Of a stretch of 17,540 nucleotides of DNA, positions 7,217-13,576 are shown one piece after another; the first letter of the stretch is position 1, and each line of letters opens with the position of its first letter. Below the pieces are notes generated by a model, which worked only from the letters and a program-made list of their open reading frames with translations, had not been told where the DNA came from and made no database searches. The stretch spans positions 1-17,540 of the forward strand of contig DBFJJM010000071.1 of the NCBI GenBank assembly GCA_048393175.1, written 5' to 3'. The DNA comes from Merdicola sp048393175 (GTDB lineage Bacteria > Bacillota > Clostridia > TANB77 > CAG-508). The translations under genes and the position numbers were made by a program.

Positions 7217-7435
7217 ATGTCTAGGCCAAAAGAACGGACTCAGTTTATTCCAGCGAAAAAAAATCATGTAGGAAGAGACCTCTTTCTATTCAAAAGAGGA
7301 AAACATTGCAAATACTTTTTTGATGAGAAAGGAGAGGTGTATGGAGCGAATTTCCAACGTTCCGAGAAAGTATCAGAGGCTGCCAAAGCAAACAACCAGA
7401 AACGTTTTAAATACCTCATGGAGAAGCAAGGCTGA
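7217..7435 (+). CDS. Small basic hypothetical protein
   Basis: I do not recognise this 72-residue protein. It is rich in Lys and Arg, has one cysteine (in RGKHCKYFFD), no membrane helix and no signal peptide. The centre, with DLFLFKRGKH and KYFFDEKGEVYG, alternates hydrophobic and charged residues as small beta-hairpin proteins do, and the C-terminus looks helical (SEKVSEAAKANNQKRFKY). The ATG at 7217 has TAGGAGG seven bases upstream; an ATG at 7181 would add 12 residues without a ribosome site. It has its own near-consensus promoter and is a single-gene unit, which argues that it is real and expressed. A nucleic-acid or ribosome-associated role would fit the charge but is only a guess. Confidence 0.75.
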   Translation: MSRPKERTQFIPAKKNHVGRDLFLFKRGKHCKYFFDEKGEVYGANFQRSEKVSEAAKANNQKRFKYLMEKQG

Positions 7436-7439
7436 GTCC

Positions 7440-7482
7440 AAAAAAACGAGGGAGTGGTCCTATTTTAGGACCACTCCTCGTT
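7440..7482 (-). terminator. Terminator of the minus-strand helical protein gene, shared with the convergent gene
   Basis: A strong stem of about 15 base pairs (7445-7460 with 7468-7482, one bulged G) has a seven-base loop TATTTTA. Read on the minus strand it starts right after the TAG stop at 7483-7485 and is followed by seven T (A at 7440-7446 on the plus strand). On the plus strand there is no clean T run, so it may end the small basic gene less well. Confidence 0.8.
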
Positions 7483-8733
7483 CTATCGTTCTGTCTCTTC
7501 TTTTGGTGATTCATGAAATTGACGTATCACGTCTTGGTTTTCCATTGATTGAAGACCAAAATGGTCTAAAAGGGATATTGCATCTTGCTCATTTGCTCCT
7601 TTTAACACATTTGTTAACAAAGAATTAGTCAAATGTTTGTTGGAAAGCTTTTGTTTAATGGAATCTATAAAAGGAAGGCCGTCATCTGTACTTTTGGTAT
7701 AAACCGTATTTTGGTATTTCTTAAATAATGTTAAAAGAGAAATATCTAGTTTAGAGCTAGGAGAAAAAATATCTATCGCACAAGAAGCTACTTCTGGCAT
7801 TTGGGATTCTAAAGCTTGTTTGATACTAGAATCAGTAGTATGCGAATATTTTTCTAGATAAGAAGCTAAAATAGAATCAATTGCTTCCATTTTTTTGTCA
7901 TTATCCTGAATGGGTCGAAGAAGAGAAAAATCTTGCCATACTAAATTTTCATCTTTTTTAGATGGCATATATAATTGACAAATCTTTTTCATAGTATTGA
8001 TTCTTTCTGTATCACTTCCTAATCTCATTGCATTTGTTCTTAAATTGGGGCAATTAGAGTGTAATTGCAGAAATAAATTTGCTTTTTGGGTAGGACTTGT
8101 AAAACAAGGTAATAAATCTTGAGCGATTTCTTGTGCAAAATGAAAATTAGTACCATAAGATAAGAGACGGTGATTTTGTATTTCCACTTCTTTTTGTGAA
8201 TCGTCAGGTAAAGTAGAAATCACTTCGCAAAGCGAAAAAACTTTTCTTTCATCAAGACCAGCTCCTAACTTAGGGAAGACTTTTTTAAAGGTAGAAATTC
8301 TTAAGTTTGAATTTTTAATTGTTGCAATTAAATCTGTTACGTTTTGCAAAGCAGAAAAAGGGTCTTGTTCTTCAGGAGAAGGAACAAGACAGTCAATGTA
8401 TTGAAAAATCGTATCTGCTCTTATCTTATCATCTTGAAGAGTGGAAAAATAATCACCAAAATAAAATAAGTCAGAATTTTCAGAATATTCTTGCTTGCTT
8501 TTTTGAAAGATAGCTTCTATTATTTTTAATCTTTCTTTGTCTGTTTTTCGTGATTTTAAAATACCTACCATAATATATTTATTATCTTCTATAGACTTAG
8601 AAGATAAAATATTAGACCTAAAATGTTTCATTTCTCTAAGAATACTTCTAGTGGAACGTTCTTGTGGCAGTTTGTTAAACTTTTTATATTTAAAAGAGAC
8701 TAATTGAACTAGTAGTTTTTTTATTGGGTTCAT
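7483..8733 (-). CDS. Hypothetical helical-repeat protein
   Basis: I do not recognise this 416-residue protein. It seems cytoplasmic: no signal peptide and no membrane helix, a basic N-terminus and an acidic end (PKEETER). Most of it reads as amphipathic helices. A loose motif, one or two acidic residues, then Lys/Arg, then spaced Ile/Leu/Phe, recurs at about 64, 101, 143, 161, 241 and 277 (for example DTERINTMKKI, DDKIRADTIFQYI), suggesting an alpha-solenoid of HEAT, TPR or similar type. The start at 8733 has AAAGGAGG five bases upstream and lies downstream of a consensus promoter; the longer open frame to 8805 would begin upstream of that promoter and is rejected. It is a single-gene unit ending in a strong terminator. 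No catalytic motif is visible. A scaffolding or protein-binding role is inference. Confidence 0.8.
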   Translation of the reverse strand: MNPIKKLLVQLVSFKYKKFNKLPQERSTRSILREMKHFRSNILSSKSIEDNKYIMVGILKSRKTDKERLKIIEAIFQKSKQEYSENSDLFYFGDYFSTLQDDKIRADTIFQYIDCLVPSPEEQDPFSALQNVTDLIATIKNSNLRISTFKKVFPKLGAGLDERKVFSLCEVISTLPDDSQKEVEIQNHRLLSYGTNFHFAQEIAQDLLPCFTSPTQKANLFLQLHSNCPNLRTNAMRLGSDTERINTMKKICQLYMPSKKDENLVWQDFSLLRPIQDNDKKMEAIDSILASYLEKYSHTTDSSIKQALESQMPEVASCAIDIFSPSSKLDISLLTLFKKYQNTVYTKSTDDGLPFIDSIKQKLSNKHLTNSLLTNVLKGANEQDAISLLDHFGLQSMENQDVIRQFHESPKEETER

Positions 8734-8757
8734 GGTATCCTCCTTTATATAAATCTT

Positions 8758-8787
8758 ATTATACACGAAGATACCAAATATTGTCAA
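8758..8787 (-). promoter_or_regulatory. Consensus promoter of the helical-repeat gene
   Basis: On the minus strand a perfect TTGACA (complement of 8782-8787) is followed after 18 bases by a perfect TATAAT (complement of 8758-8763). Transcription would start near 8751, about 18 bases before the ATG at 8733. Confidence 0.8.
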
Positions 8788-8813
8788 AAGATAAAAATTA
8801 GTCATTTTGACAA
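8781..8813. repeat. Inverted repeat holding both -35 boxes of divergent genes
   Basis: TTGTCAAAA (8781-8789) is the exact reverse complement of TTTTGACAA (8805-8813), with 15 bases between. Each arm contains a TTGACA pointing outward, one for the minus-strand helical gene and one for the plus-strand small gene. It may just be two facing promoters, or a dyad operator. Confidence 0.5.
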
Positions 8814-8836
8814 GTTAAAATAAACTAAAAAAGAAT
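8807..8836 (+). promoter_or_regulatory. Possible promoter of the DUF6774-like gene
   Basis: A perfect TTGACA (8807-8812) is followed after 18 bases by AAGAAT (8831-8836), a poor -10 box with four of six consensus bases. The region is A-rich, so other -10 placements are possible. Confidence 0.35.
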
Positions 8837-8878
8837 AATAGAAAAACAAAATGCATATTAATAGAAAAGGGGGAGAGT

Positions 8879-9067
8879 ATGAATCCATGTGAATTAACGG
8901 TAACGATTACTGCCATTGCAAATGTTTTAGCCTGTAATCTGTCGGATGAGGAGCTTGGTCTAGTTGCTGCTTCCTTTACCCAATTAGGAGATACGTTAGC
9001 AACAATAGGGGTACAACGTGCTATATGTAATGATAAAAAAGAAAACACAAAAATAGAAGGGAAGTAA
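8879..9067 (+). CDS. DUF6774-like small protein
   Basis: The 62-residue protein starts MNPCELTVTITAIANVLACN and continues through LVAASFTQLGDTLATI, a pattern I associate with the DUF6774 family of short proteins in gut Clostridia; function unknown. It has two helical stretches rich in Ala, Leu and Val (about 5-20 and 24-46), cysteines at 4, 19 and 50, and a polar Lys-rich tail. The helices are not hydrophobic enough to be sure of membrane insertion. AAGGGGGAG precedes the ATG. The stop codon lies in the loop of a terminator hairpin shared with the por operon on the other strand. The family name is from memory and not checked. Confidence 0.8.
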   Translation: MNPCELTVTITAIANVLACNLSDEELGLVAASFTQLGDTLATIGVQRAICNDKKENTKIEGK

Positions 9068-9081
9068 ACCCCTTCTATTTT
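9050..9081. terminator. Bidirectional terminator between the DUF6774-like gene and porB
   Basis: AAAATAGAAGGG (9050-9061) pairs perfectly with CCCTTCTATTTT (9070-9081) around an eight-base loop. The plus-strand copy ends in a short T run; the minus-strand copy runs into TTTTTGTGTTTT. It can serve the convergent genes on both sides. Confidence 0.75.
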
Positions 9082-9085
9082 CTAC

Positions 9086-10042
9086 TTAATGTTCACTTTT
9101 ACTCATTTCTTCTAAGTCTAATAATTCTTGCCAACGTTTATCTACTTCCTCTTGGAATTCTTGAATCATCCATTCATTTCCAGGTTTAAACATGTGCTTA
9201 AATCTTTTTTGCGGTTTTAAGAATTCTTCTACTGGTAGTTTTTTAGCAGGTTTATAGGTAATTTTATAGTTTCCATCTACTACTTCATATAAAGGCCAGT
9301 AACAAGTTTCTACTGCTAGTTTATTAATTTGCATTAACATATCTGTTGGATAACCCCAACCTCTTGGACAAGGTGCTAATACATTTAAGAAAGTAGGTCC
9401 TTTTGTATAAATTGCTTTTTCTGCTTTTTCATATAAGTCTTTAAAATTATTAACTGCAATGGTTTGAGCAACATAAGGTAAGTGATGGCCTACCATAATT
9501 TTAGTCAAATCTTTTCTTGGTTGCATTTTGCCAGGAATTACACTACCAGCAGGAGAAGTAGTGGTATCTGTGAATTTGGGAGTGGCAGAAGAACGCTGAA
9601 TACCAGTATTCATGTAAGCACCATTGTCATAACAAACATATGTCATATCATGTCTTCTCTCCATTGCTCCAGATAAAGCTTGAAGACCAATATCGTAAGT
9701 ACCACCATCTCCACCAAAAGCAATAAATTTAGTATGTTCGTCTTCTGGTAATATTCCTTTTCTTTTTAATGCTTGATAAGCAGCTTCACTTCCTGAAATA
9801 GTAGAAGCAGCACATTCAAAAGCAGTATGAATAAAAGAATCGGTCCAAGCAGTATAAGGATAAATAAAAGTAGAAACTTCCATACAACCAGTAGCATTAG
9901 ATACTACTGCATGGTCCTCTTTGTTTAAGGCTCTCATAATCATTCTAGCCACAGGAGGAGCACCACAACCAGCACACATTCTGTGTCCAGAAGTAAACCT
10001 AGAAGGTTTCGTAGCTACCACTTCTTTTAAATTATATGCCAT
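9086..10042 (-). CDS. porB: 2-oxoacid:ferredoxin oxidoreductase, beta subunit
   Basis: The beta subunit binds thiamine diphosphate and the proximal iron-sulfur cluster of the oxygen-sensitive cytosolic enzyme that oxidises pyruvate (or a related 2-oxoacid) to acetyl-CoA, CO2 and reduced ferredoxin. The 318 residues show the cluster cysteines C23 and C26 (CAGC), C53 and C225, and the thiamine-diphosphate Mg site GDGGTYDIG (111-119) with its partner N140 in YDNGAYMNTG. The start I use is the ATG at 10042, nine bases after AAGGAG; the ATG three codons earlier abuts the ribosome site. The start overlaps the porA stop by 11 bases, so translation is probably coupled. Pyruvate is the usual substrate of this four-subunit type; branched-chain 2-oxoacids cannot be excluded. 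Confidence 0.93.
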   Translation of the reverse strand: MAYNLKEVVATKPSRFTSGHRMCAGCGAPPVARMIMRALNKEDHAVVSNATGCMEVSTFIYPYTAWTDSFIHTAFECAASTISGSEAAYQALKRKGILPEDEHTKFIAFGGDGGTYDIGLQALSGAMERRHDMTYVCYDNGAYMNTGIQRSSATPKFTDTTTSPAGSVIPGKMQPRKDLTKIMVGHHLPYVAQTIAVNNFKDLYEKAEKAIYTKGPTFLNVLAPCPRGWGYPTDMLMQINKLAVETCYWPLYEVVDGNYKITYKPAKKLPVEEFLKPQKRFKHMFKPGNEWMIQEFQEEVDKRWQELLDLEEMSKSEH

Positions 10043-11237
10043 ATTTTTCATCTCCTTTTCTTCTTAATCCTAAATAACGGTATGGATTTGCTATTTTCTG
10101 GGTAGTTAGTATTTCTTGCATATCCGTATAAACACTTTCAATTTCATCTGCTTTGGTATCTCTTCCACCGATTCCATAAATATAATTTACCATTGGAATA
10201 GAAACGCCTTCTACATACATAGCAGAAGTAATATCTTCATATAAAGCACCACCTGCAGCATTTAAGGAATCTGCACGGTCTAATACAGCAACTGCTTTTA
10301 AATGGGATAACGCTTTTGCGATTTCTTCAGAAGGGAAAGGACGAAATACACGAAGTTTTAATAATCCAGCTTTGATTCCTTTTTGTCTTAATTCATCTAC
10401 AACATATTTAGTAGTACCTGCTGTAGAATTCATACAAACAATTGCCATTTCAGCATCCTCAAGTCGATATTCTTCAAAGAAAGAATAGCTTCTTCCTGTC
10501 ATTTTCTCAAAGTCTTTGGATACATCTAAAATAACCTGTTTTGCTCGTTTCATCGCTTCTGCTTGTTGTACTTTATGTTCAAATAAATAAGATTGTAAAT
10601 CAAGAGGTCCAACAGCAATTGGTTCCTTTCGATTTAATAAGTAATGCTCTGGTTGATATTGCCCAACAAAATCTTTTACTTTATCATCGTCTATTAATTC
10701 AATATTTTCAATCGAGTGAGAAGTAATAAATCCATCTTGACATACCATTAAAGGTAGTAATACTTCTTTATGTTCTGCAATACGGTGAGCCATAATTAAA
10801 TTATCATATGCTTCTTGGTTATTTTCTGAAAAAAGCATAATCCAACCACTATCACGAACTCCCATTGCATCAGAATGGTCACAATGAATATTAAGAGGCC
10901 CAGATACAGCACGATTGACTAAAGACATAACAATAGGAAGACGCAAAGAAGAAGCAATATATATCATTTCCCACATAAGAGATAAGCCATTAGCAGAAGT
11001 AGCGGTCATGGCTCTTGCTCCTGCTGCTTGTGCACCAATACAAGCACTCATTGCACTATGCTCACTTTCTACTGCAACAAATTCCGTGTCTACACTTCCA
11101 TTTGCGACAAAAGTAGAGAAGTATTGCGGTATTTCGGTAGATGGTGTAATGGGAAACGCAGCCACTACATCTGGATTAATTTGTTTCATAGCAATAGCAG
11201 CAGCTTCATTTCCACTTAAACGTTCTCGAATTCCCAT
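10032..11237 (-). CDS. porA: 2-oxoacid:ferredoxin oxidoreductase, alpha subunit
   Basis: The alpha subunit supplies the pyrimidine-binding domain for thiamine diphosphate and much of the active site. The 401-residue chain opens with SGNEAAAIAMKQ and the family motif PITPSTEIPQ (29-38), and continues with the conserved EHSAMSACIGAQAAGAR segment; a transketolase-C-like domain follows (about 260-390, including AVLDRADSLNAAGG). It has no iron-sulfur motif, as expected. GAGGAGGG lies nine bases before the ATG. The gene starts two bases after the porD stop and runs into porB. The size fits separate-subunit enzymes of archaea and some Clostridia, not the single-chain NifJ type of about 1,170 residues. 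Confidence 0.94.
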   Translation of the reverse strand: MGIRERLSGNEAAAIAMKQINPDVVAAFPITPSTEIPQYFSTFVANGSVDTEFVAVESEHSAMSACIGAQAAGARAMTATSANGLSLMWEMIYIASSLRLPIVMSLVNRAVSGPLNIHCDHSDAMGVRDSGWIMLFSENNQEAYDNLIMAHRIAEHKEVLLPLMVCQDGFITSHSIENIELIDDDKVKDFVGQYQPEHYLLNRKEPIAVGPLDLQSYLFEHKVQQAEAMKRAKQVILDVSKDFEKMTGRSYSFFEEYRLEDAEMAIVCMNSTAGTTKYVVDELRQKGIKAGLLKLRVFRPFPSEEIAKALSHLKAVAVLDRADSLNAAGGALYEDITSAMYVEGVSIPMVNYIYGIGGRDTKADEIESVYTDMQEILTTQKIANPYRYLGLRRKGDEKYGI

Positions 11238-11239
11238 TT

Positions 11240-11533
11240 TTATTTTCCCTCCTCTTTCATTTCGATTGCTTCAAAAGGGCAGACTTTACTGCATACCCCA
11301 CAGCCTTTACAATAATCATAATTAAAATCAGTACGTTTCATTTCTTTTGTAACAGGTATAGCATTATCAGGACAAACCGGAAAGCATAAACCACATTGTT
11401 TGCATTTTTCTTCTAGAAAAATAGGTTTTACACTACGCCAATCTCCTGTTTTAAACTCTTTAGCATTTCCAGCATCATAAATATCACCACCAAGAGTTAA
11501 TTCTTCCATAGGAGTGTCTTTGTTAATTTGCAT
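11240..11533 (-). CDS. porD: 2-oxoacid:ferredoxin oxidoreductase, delta (ferredoxin-like) subunit
   Basis: The 97-residue subunit carries the two [4Fe-4S] clusters that lead electrons from the thiamine site to free ferredoxin. Its two CxxCxxCxxxCP motifs use C44, C47, C50, C54 and C75, C78, C81, C85. About 40 residues precede the first motif, typical of PorD. The ribosome site AAGGAAGG stands six bases before the ATG. It is second in the operon, 17 bases after the porG stop. The ferredoxin encoded at 6892 is a plausible acceptor. Confidence 0.94.
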   Translation of the reverse strand: MQINKDTPMEELTLGGDIYDAGNAKEFKTGDWRSVKPIFLEEKCKQCGLCFPVCPDNAIPVTKEMKRTDFNYDYCKGCGVCSKVCPFEAIEMKEEGK

Positions 11534-11550
11534 GTTTTTCCTTCCTTTCT

Positions 11551-12135
11551 TTATTTTTCTATTTTATGAACCGCTTGCAATGCCATTTCAATTGCTTTCA
11601 TATTTCCTTCAATCACTTCTGGTTTTTTGGCAAATTTATGAGCAAACGACCCTTTCATATCTTCTAATAATTCTTGTTCTGTCATAAGATTACTTACCTT
11701 TACAATAGCAGCAAGCATAGGAGTGTTAGGAAAATATTTTCCAAGTGCATCCATTGAGATTTTTCTAGCATCAATGGTATAAATATCTCCCTGATATCCC
11801 TGTAAAACTTTTTTTAGATAAGTAGCATCTTTTGTGGTATTAATGACAATTGCACCTTCTTTTTTTAATCCAGATGTGACAGCTACTGATTCTAACAAAG
11901 TATCATCTACAACAACAACATAATCTGGATGATAAATATTACTATGAATCGTAATTGGTTTATCACTAATACGATTGTAGGCAGTAATAGGAGCACCCAT
12001 TCTTTCTGGACCATATTCCGGAAAACCTTGAATGTATTTTCCAGTATTAAATGCAGCGTCTGCTAGTAAAAGGGATGCTGTTTTAGCACCTTGTCCTCCT
12101 CTTCCATGCCAACGAATTTCAATTAAGTTATCCAT
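11551..12135 (-). CDS. porG: 2-oxoacid:ferredoxin oxidoreductase, gamma subunit
   Basis: The gamma subunit completes the Por complex and is thought to help bind coenzyme A. The 194-residue chain starts with the family signature IRWHGRGGQGAKTAS (residues 7-21) and contains the GFPEYGPERMGAPI segment. I chose the ATG at 12135, which gives MDNLIEIRWHG as in relatives and is 11 bases from AAGGAGG. An ATG at 12144 adds MQN but is only two bases from that site; both remain possible. It is the first gene of the operon, with a consensus promoter about 40 bases upstream. Confidence 0.93.
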   Translation of the reverse strand: MDNLIEIRWHGRGGQGAKTASLLLADAAFNTGKYIQGFPEYGPERMGAPITAYNRISDKPITIHSNIYHPDYVVVVDDTLLESVAVTSGLKKEGAIVINTTKDATYLKKVLQGYQGDIYTIDARKISMDALGKYFPNTPMLAAIVKVSNLMTEQELLEDMKGSFAHKFAKKPEVIEGNMKAIEMALQAVHKIEK

Positions 12136-12170
12136 GTTTTGCATAACCTCCTTTTCTTTTTTACAAACTA

Positions 12171-12199
12171 AGTATATGATTAATCCCTAGCAATGTCAA
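12171..12199 (-). promoter_or_regulatory. Consensus promoter of the por operon
   Basis: Minus strand: TTGACA (complement of 12194-12199), 17 bases, then TATACT (complement of 12171-12176). It faces away from cca and should give strong expression of porGDAB. Confidence 0.8.
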
Positions 12200-12260
12200 G
12201 AAAAAAAGCTGATTTGAAAGGGAAAAAAATGAATGAAAAATGCAAGTTTTTGAAATTTTA

Positions 12261-12269
12261 TGTTATACT
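12261..12269 (+). promoter_or_regulatory. Possible extended -10 promoter of cca
   Basis: TGTTATACT has a -10 box TATACT (12264-12269) preceded by the TGn extension. No good -35 box lies 17 bases upstream, which is acceptable for extended -10 promoters. The leader would be very short, about 15-20 bases before the TTG start. Confidence 0.45.
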
Positions 12270-12292
12270 AAAAAAAGAAAGGAAGAAGAAAT

Positions 12293-13258
12293 TTGAAAGA
12301 AGTAGAAATAGCAAAGAAAATAGAACAAGAAAAAGGGAGACTATACTTAGTAGGAGGGGCAGTTCGCGATCGTTTTTTAGGAAAGCCAATTCAAGATAGA
12401 GACTATTGTATTATTGGGATGGACCCCAATCAGTTTCAAGCTCTTTTTCCGCAAGCTAAAAAAATAGGAAAAGCATTTCCTGTTTTTGAGCTCGAACAAA
12501 TGGAATTTGCTTTTGCTAGAAGAGAAAAAAAGATAGGGCAAAAGCATCAGGATTTTTCGATACAAACCGGAGAAGACATAACGATTGAGCAGGATTTAAA
12601 AAGAAGAGATGTAACAATTAATGCAATGGCAATAGATGTATTAACAGGAAAGATAATAGACCCTTATGGAGGAAGAAAAGACATACAAGATAAAGTGTTA
12701 AGAGCAGTTTCGGATGCTTTTGTAGAGGACCCTCTTCGTGCATACAGAGTAGCCCGCTTAGCAGCATGTCTAGACTTTAAAGTAGAAGAACAAACATTAC
12801 AAAAAATCGAACAAATGAAACAAGAACTTCTCTTTCTTCCCAAGGAGCGTGTTTTTGAAGAGTTTAGAAAAGCATTAGCAAGTAATAGACCTTCTGCGTT
12901 TTTTGAAATAGTAAGACAAGCAAACATATTAGAGGTTCACTTTAAAGAAATAGCCGATTTAATAGGAAGCTTACAACCAGAGAAATACCACCCAGAAGGA
13001 GATAGTTTTATTCATACTATGCAGGTAGTAGATAGGTCGGTTAAACAGACCGATAAATTAGAAATTCGTTTTAGCTGTTTGGTGCATGATTTGGGGAAAG
13101 GAACGACTCCAAAAGAAATGTATCCACATCATTATGGACATGAAGAAAGAGGTGTTAGTTTAGTAGAAAAACTAGGAAAACGAATTCGGTGTTCCCAAAA
13201 AGTGGATAGCTTGTGGAAAAGTAGCAGCAAAAGAGCACATGAGAGGAGGCATTTTTGA
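12293..13258 (+). CDS. cca: CCA tRNA nucleotidyltransferase, 5' part of a frameshifted gene
   Basis: The enzyme adds or repairs the 3' CCA end of tRNAs. The visible frame encodes 321 residues: the nucleotidyltransferase head with YLVGGAVRDRFLG (18-30), metal-binding D35 and D37 in DRDY, RRDVTINAMA (104-113), the neck segment EDPLRAYRVAR (145-155), and an HD domain with HTMQVVDRS (241-249) and H265-D266 in VHDLGKG. The protein follows the E. coli class of CCA enzymes. After K303 the frame leaves the family sequence and ends at TGA 13256-13258; the rest lies one base on in the +1 frame. Deleting one A from the run at 13197-13201 restores SQKWIACGKVAAKEH and a 412-residue protein, the length of E. 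coli Cca. The start is TTG at 12293, about eight bases after AAAGGAAG. Confidence 0.85.
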   Translation: MKEVEIAKKIEQEKGRLYLVGGAVRDRFLGKPIQDRDYCIIGMDPNQFQALFPQAKKIGKAFPVFELEQMEFAFARREKKIGQKHQDFSIQTGEDITIEQDLKRRDVTINAMAIDVLTGKIIDPYGGRKDIQDKVLRAVSDAFVEDPLRAYRVARLAACLDFKVEEQTLQKIEQMKQELLFLPKERVFEEFRKALASNRPSAFFEIVRQANILEVHFKEIADLIGSLQPEKYHPEGDSFIHTMQVVDRSVKQTDKLEIRFSCLVHDLGKGTTPKEMYPHHYGHEERGVSLVEKLGKRIRCSQKVDSLWKSSSKRAHERRHF

Positions 13259-13532
13259 GAAAATGAGTCTTTCGAAACAAGTTTCTTTTATTGAGCGTAT
13301 TTCAAAATCTAGTTTAGGATTAGAAGGAATGCAAATCGTAGTAAACTCGGATAAAGGTGAAGAAAGAAAAAAAGGAGAGTTTTTAACAATCGGAACAGAA
13401 TGTCTAAAAAAAGTAACAGGAGAAAAGATAAAAGAAAAATATGGAACATTAGAAGCAAAGCAATGGGAAGAAAAATTGCATCAAGAAAGAATAAATTGGT
13501 TAAAACAAAAAGAAAAAGAAAAAAACAATTGA
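13202..13532 (+). pseudogene. cca: 3' part of the frameshifted cca gene
   Basis: In the +1 frame the sequence continues as WIACGKVAAKEHMRGGIF and then SKQVSFIERISKS, LEGMQIVVNSD and a Lys/Glu-rich end, stopping at TGA 13530-13532. This matches the C-terminal part of the HD domain and tail of multifunctional CCA enzymes. The only ATG near its beginning (13239) lies within family sequence and lacks a ribosome site, so separate translation is unlikely. It is the displaced end of cca and not an independent gene. Confidence 0.8.
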
Positions 13533-13576
13533 AATCAAAAAACGGATTGGATATAATGAAGAAAAAGGAGAAAAAC

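Noticed and set aside
7320..7628. Plus-strand frame running from the small basic gene into the helical gene
   Set aside because: It crosses a terminator hairpin and reads antisense through a real gene, with no ribosome site.
8734..8805. Longer N-terminus of the minus-strand helical protein (24 extra residues)
   Set aside because: The extension spans the consensus promoter and lacks a ribosome site; AAAGGAGG stands five bases before the ATG at 8733.
10915..11325. 136-residue plus-strand frame opposite porA
   Set aside because: Its composition mirrors the antisense of porA; no ribosome site, and porA is certain.
12193..12399. Lys/Arg-rich frame overlapping the cca start
   Set aside because: It reads through the cca promoter and gene in a different frame and has no plausible domain.
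13400..13576. Very basic 59-residue extension of the first pilin-like protein
   Set aside because: It overlaps the end of cca in another frame; the ATG at 13577 has AAAGGAG at the right distance and matches the start of its paralogue.
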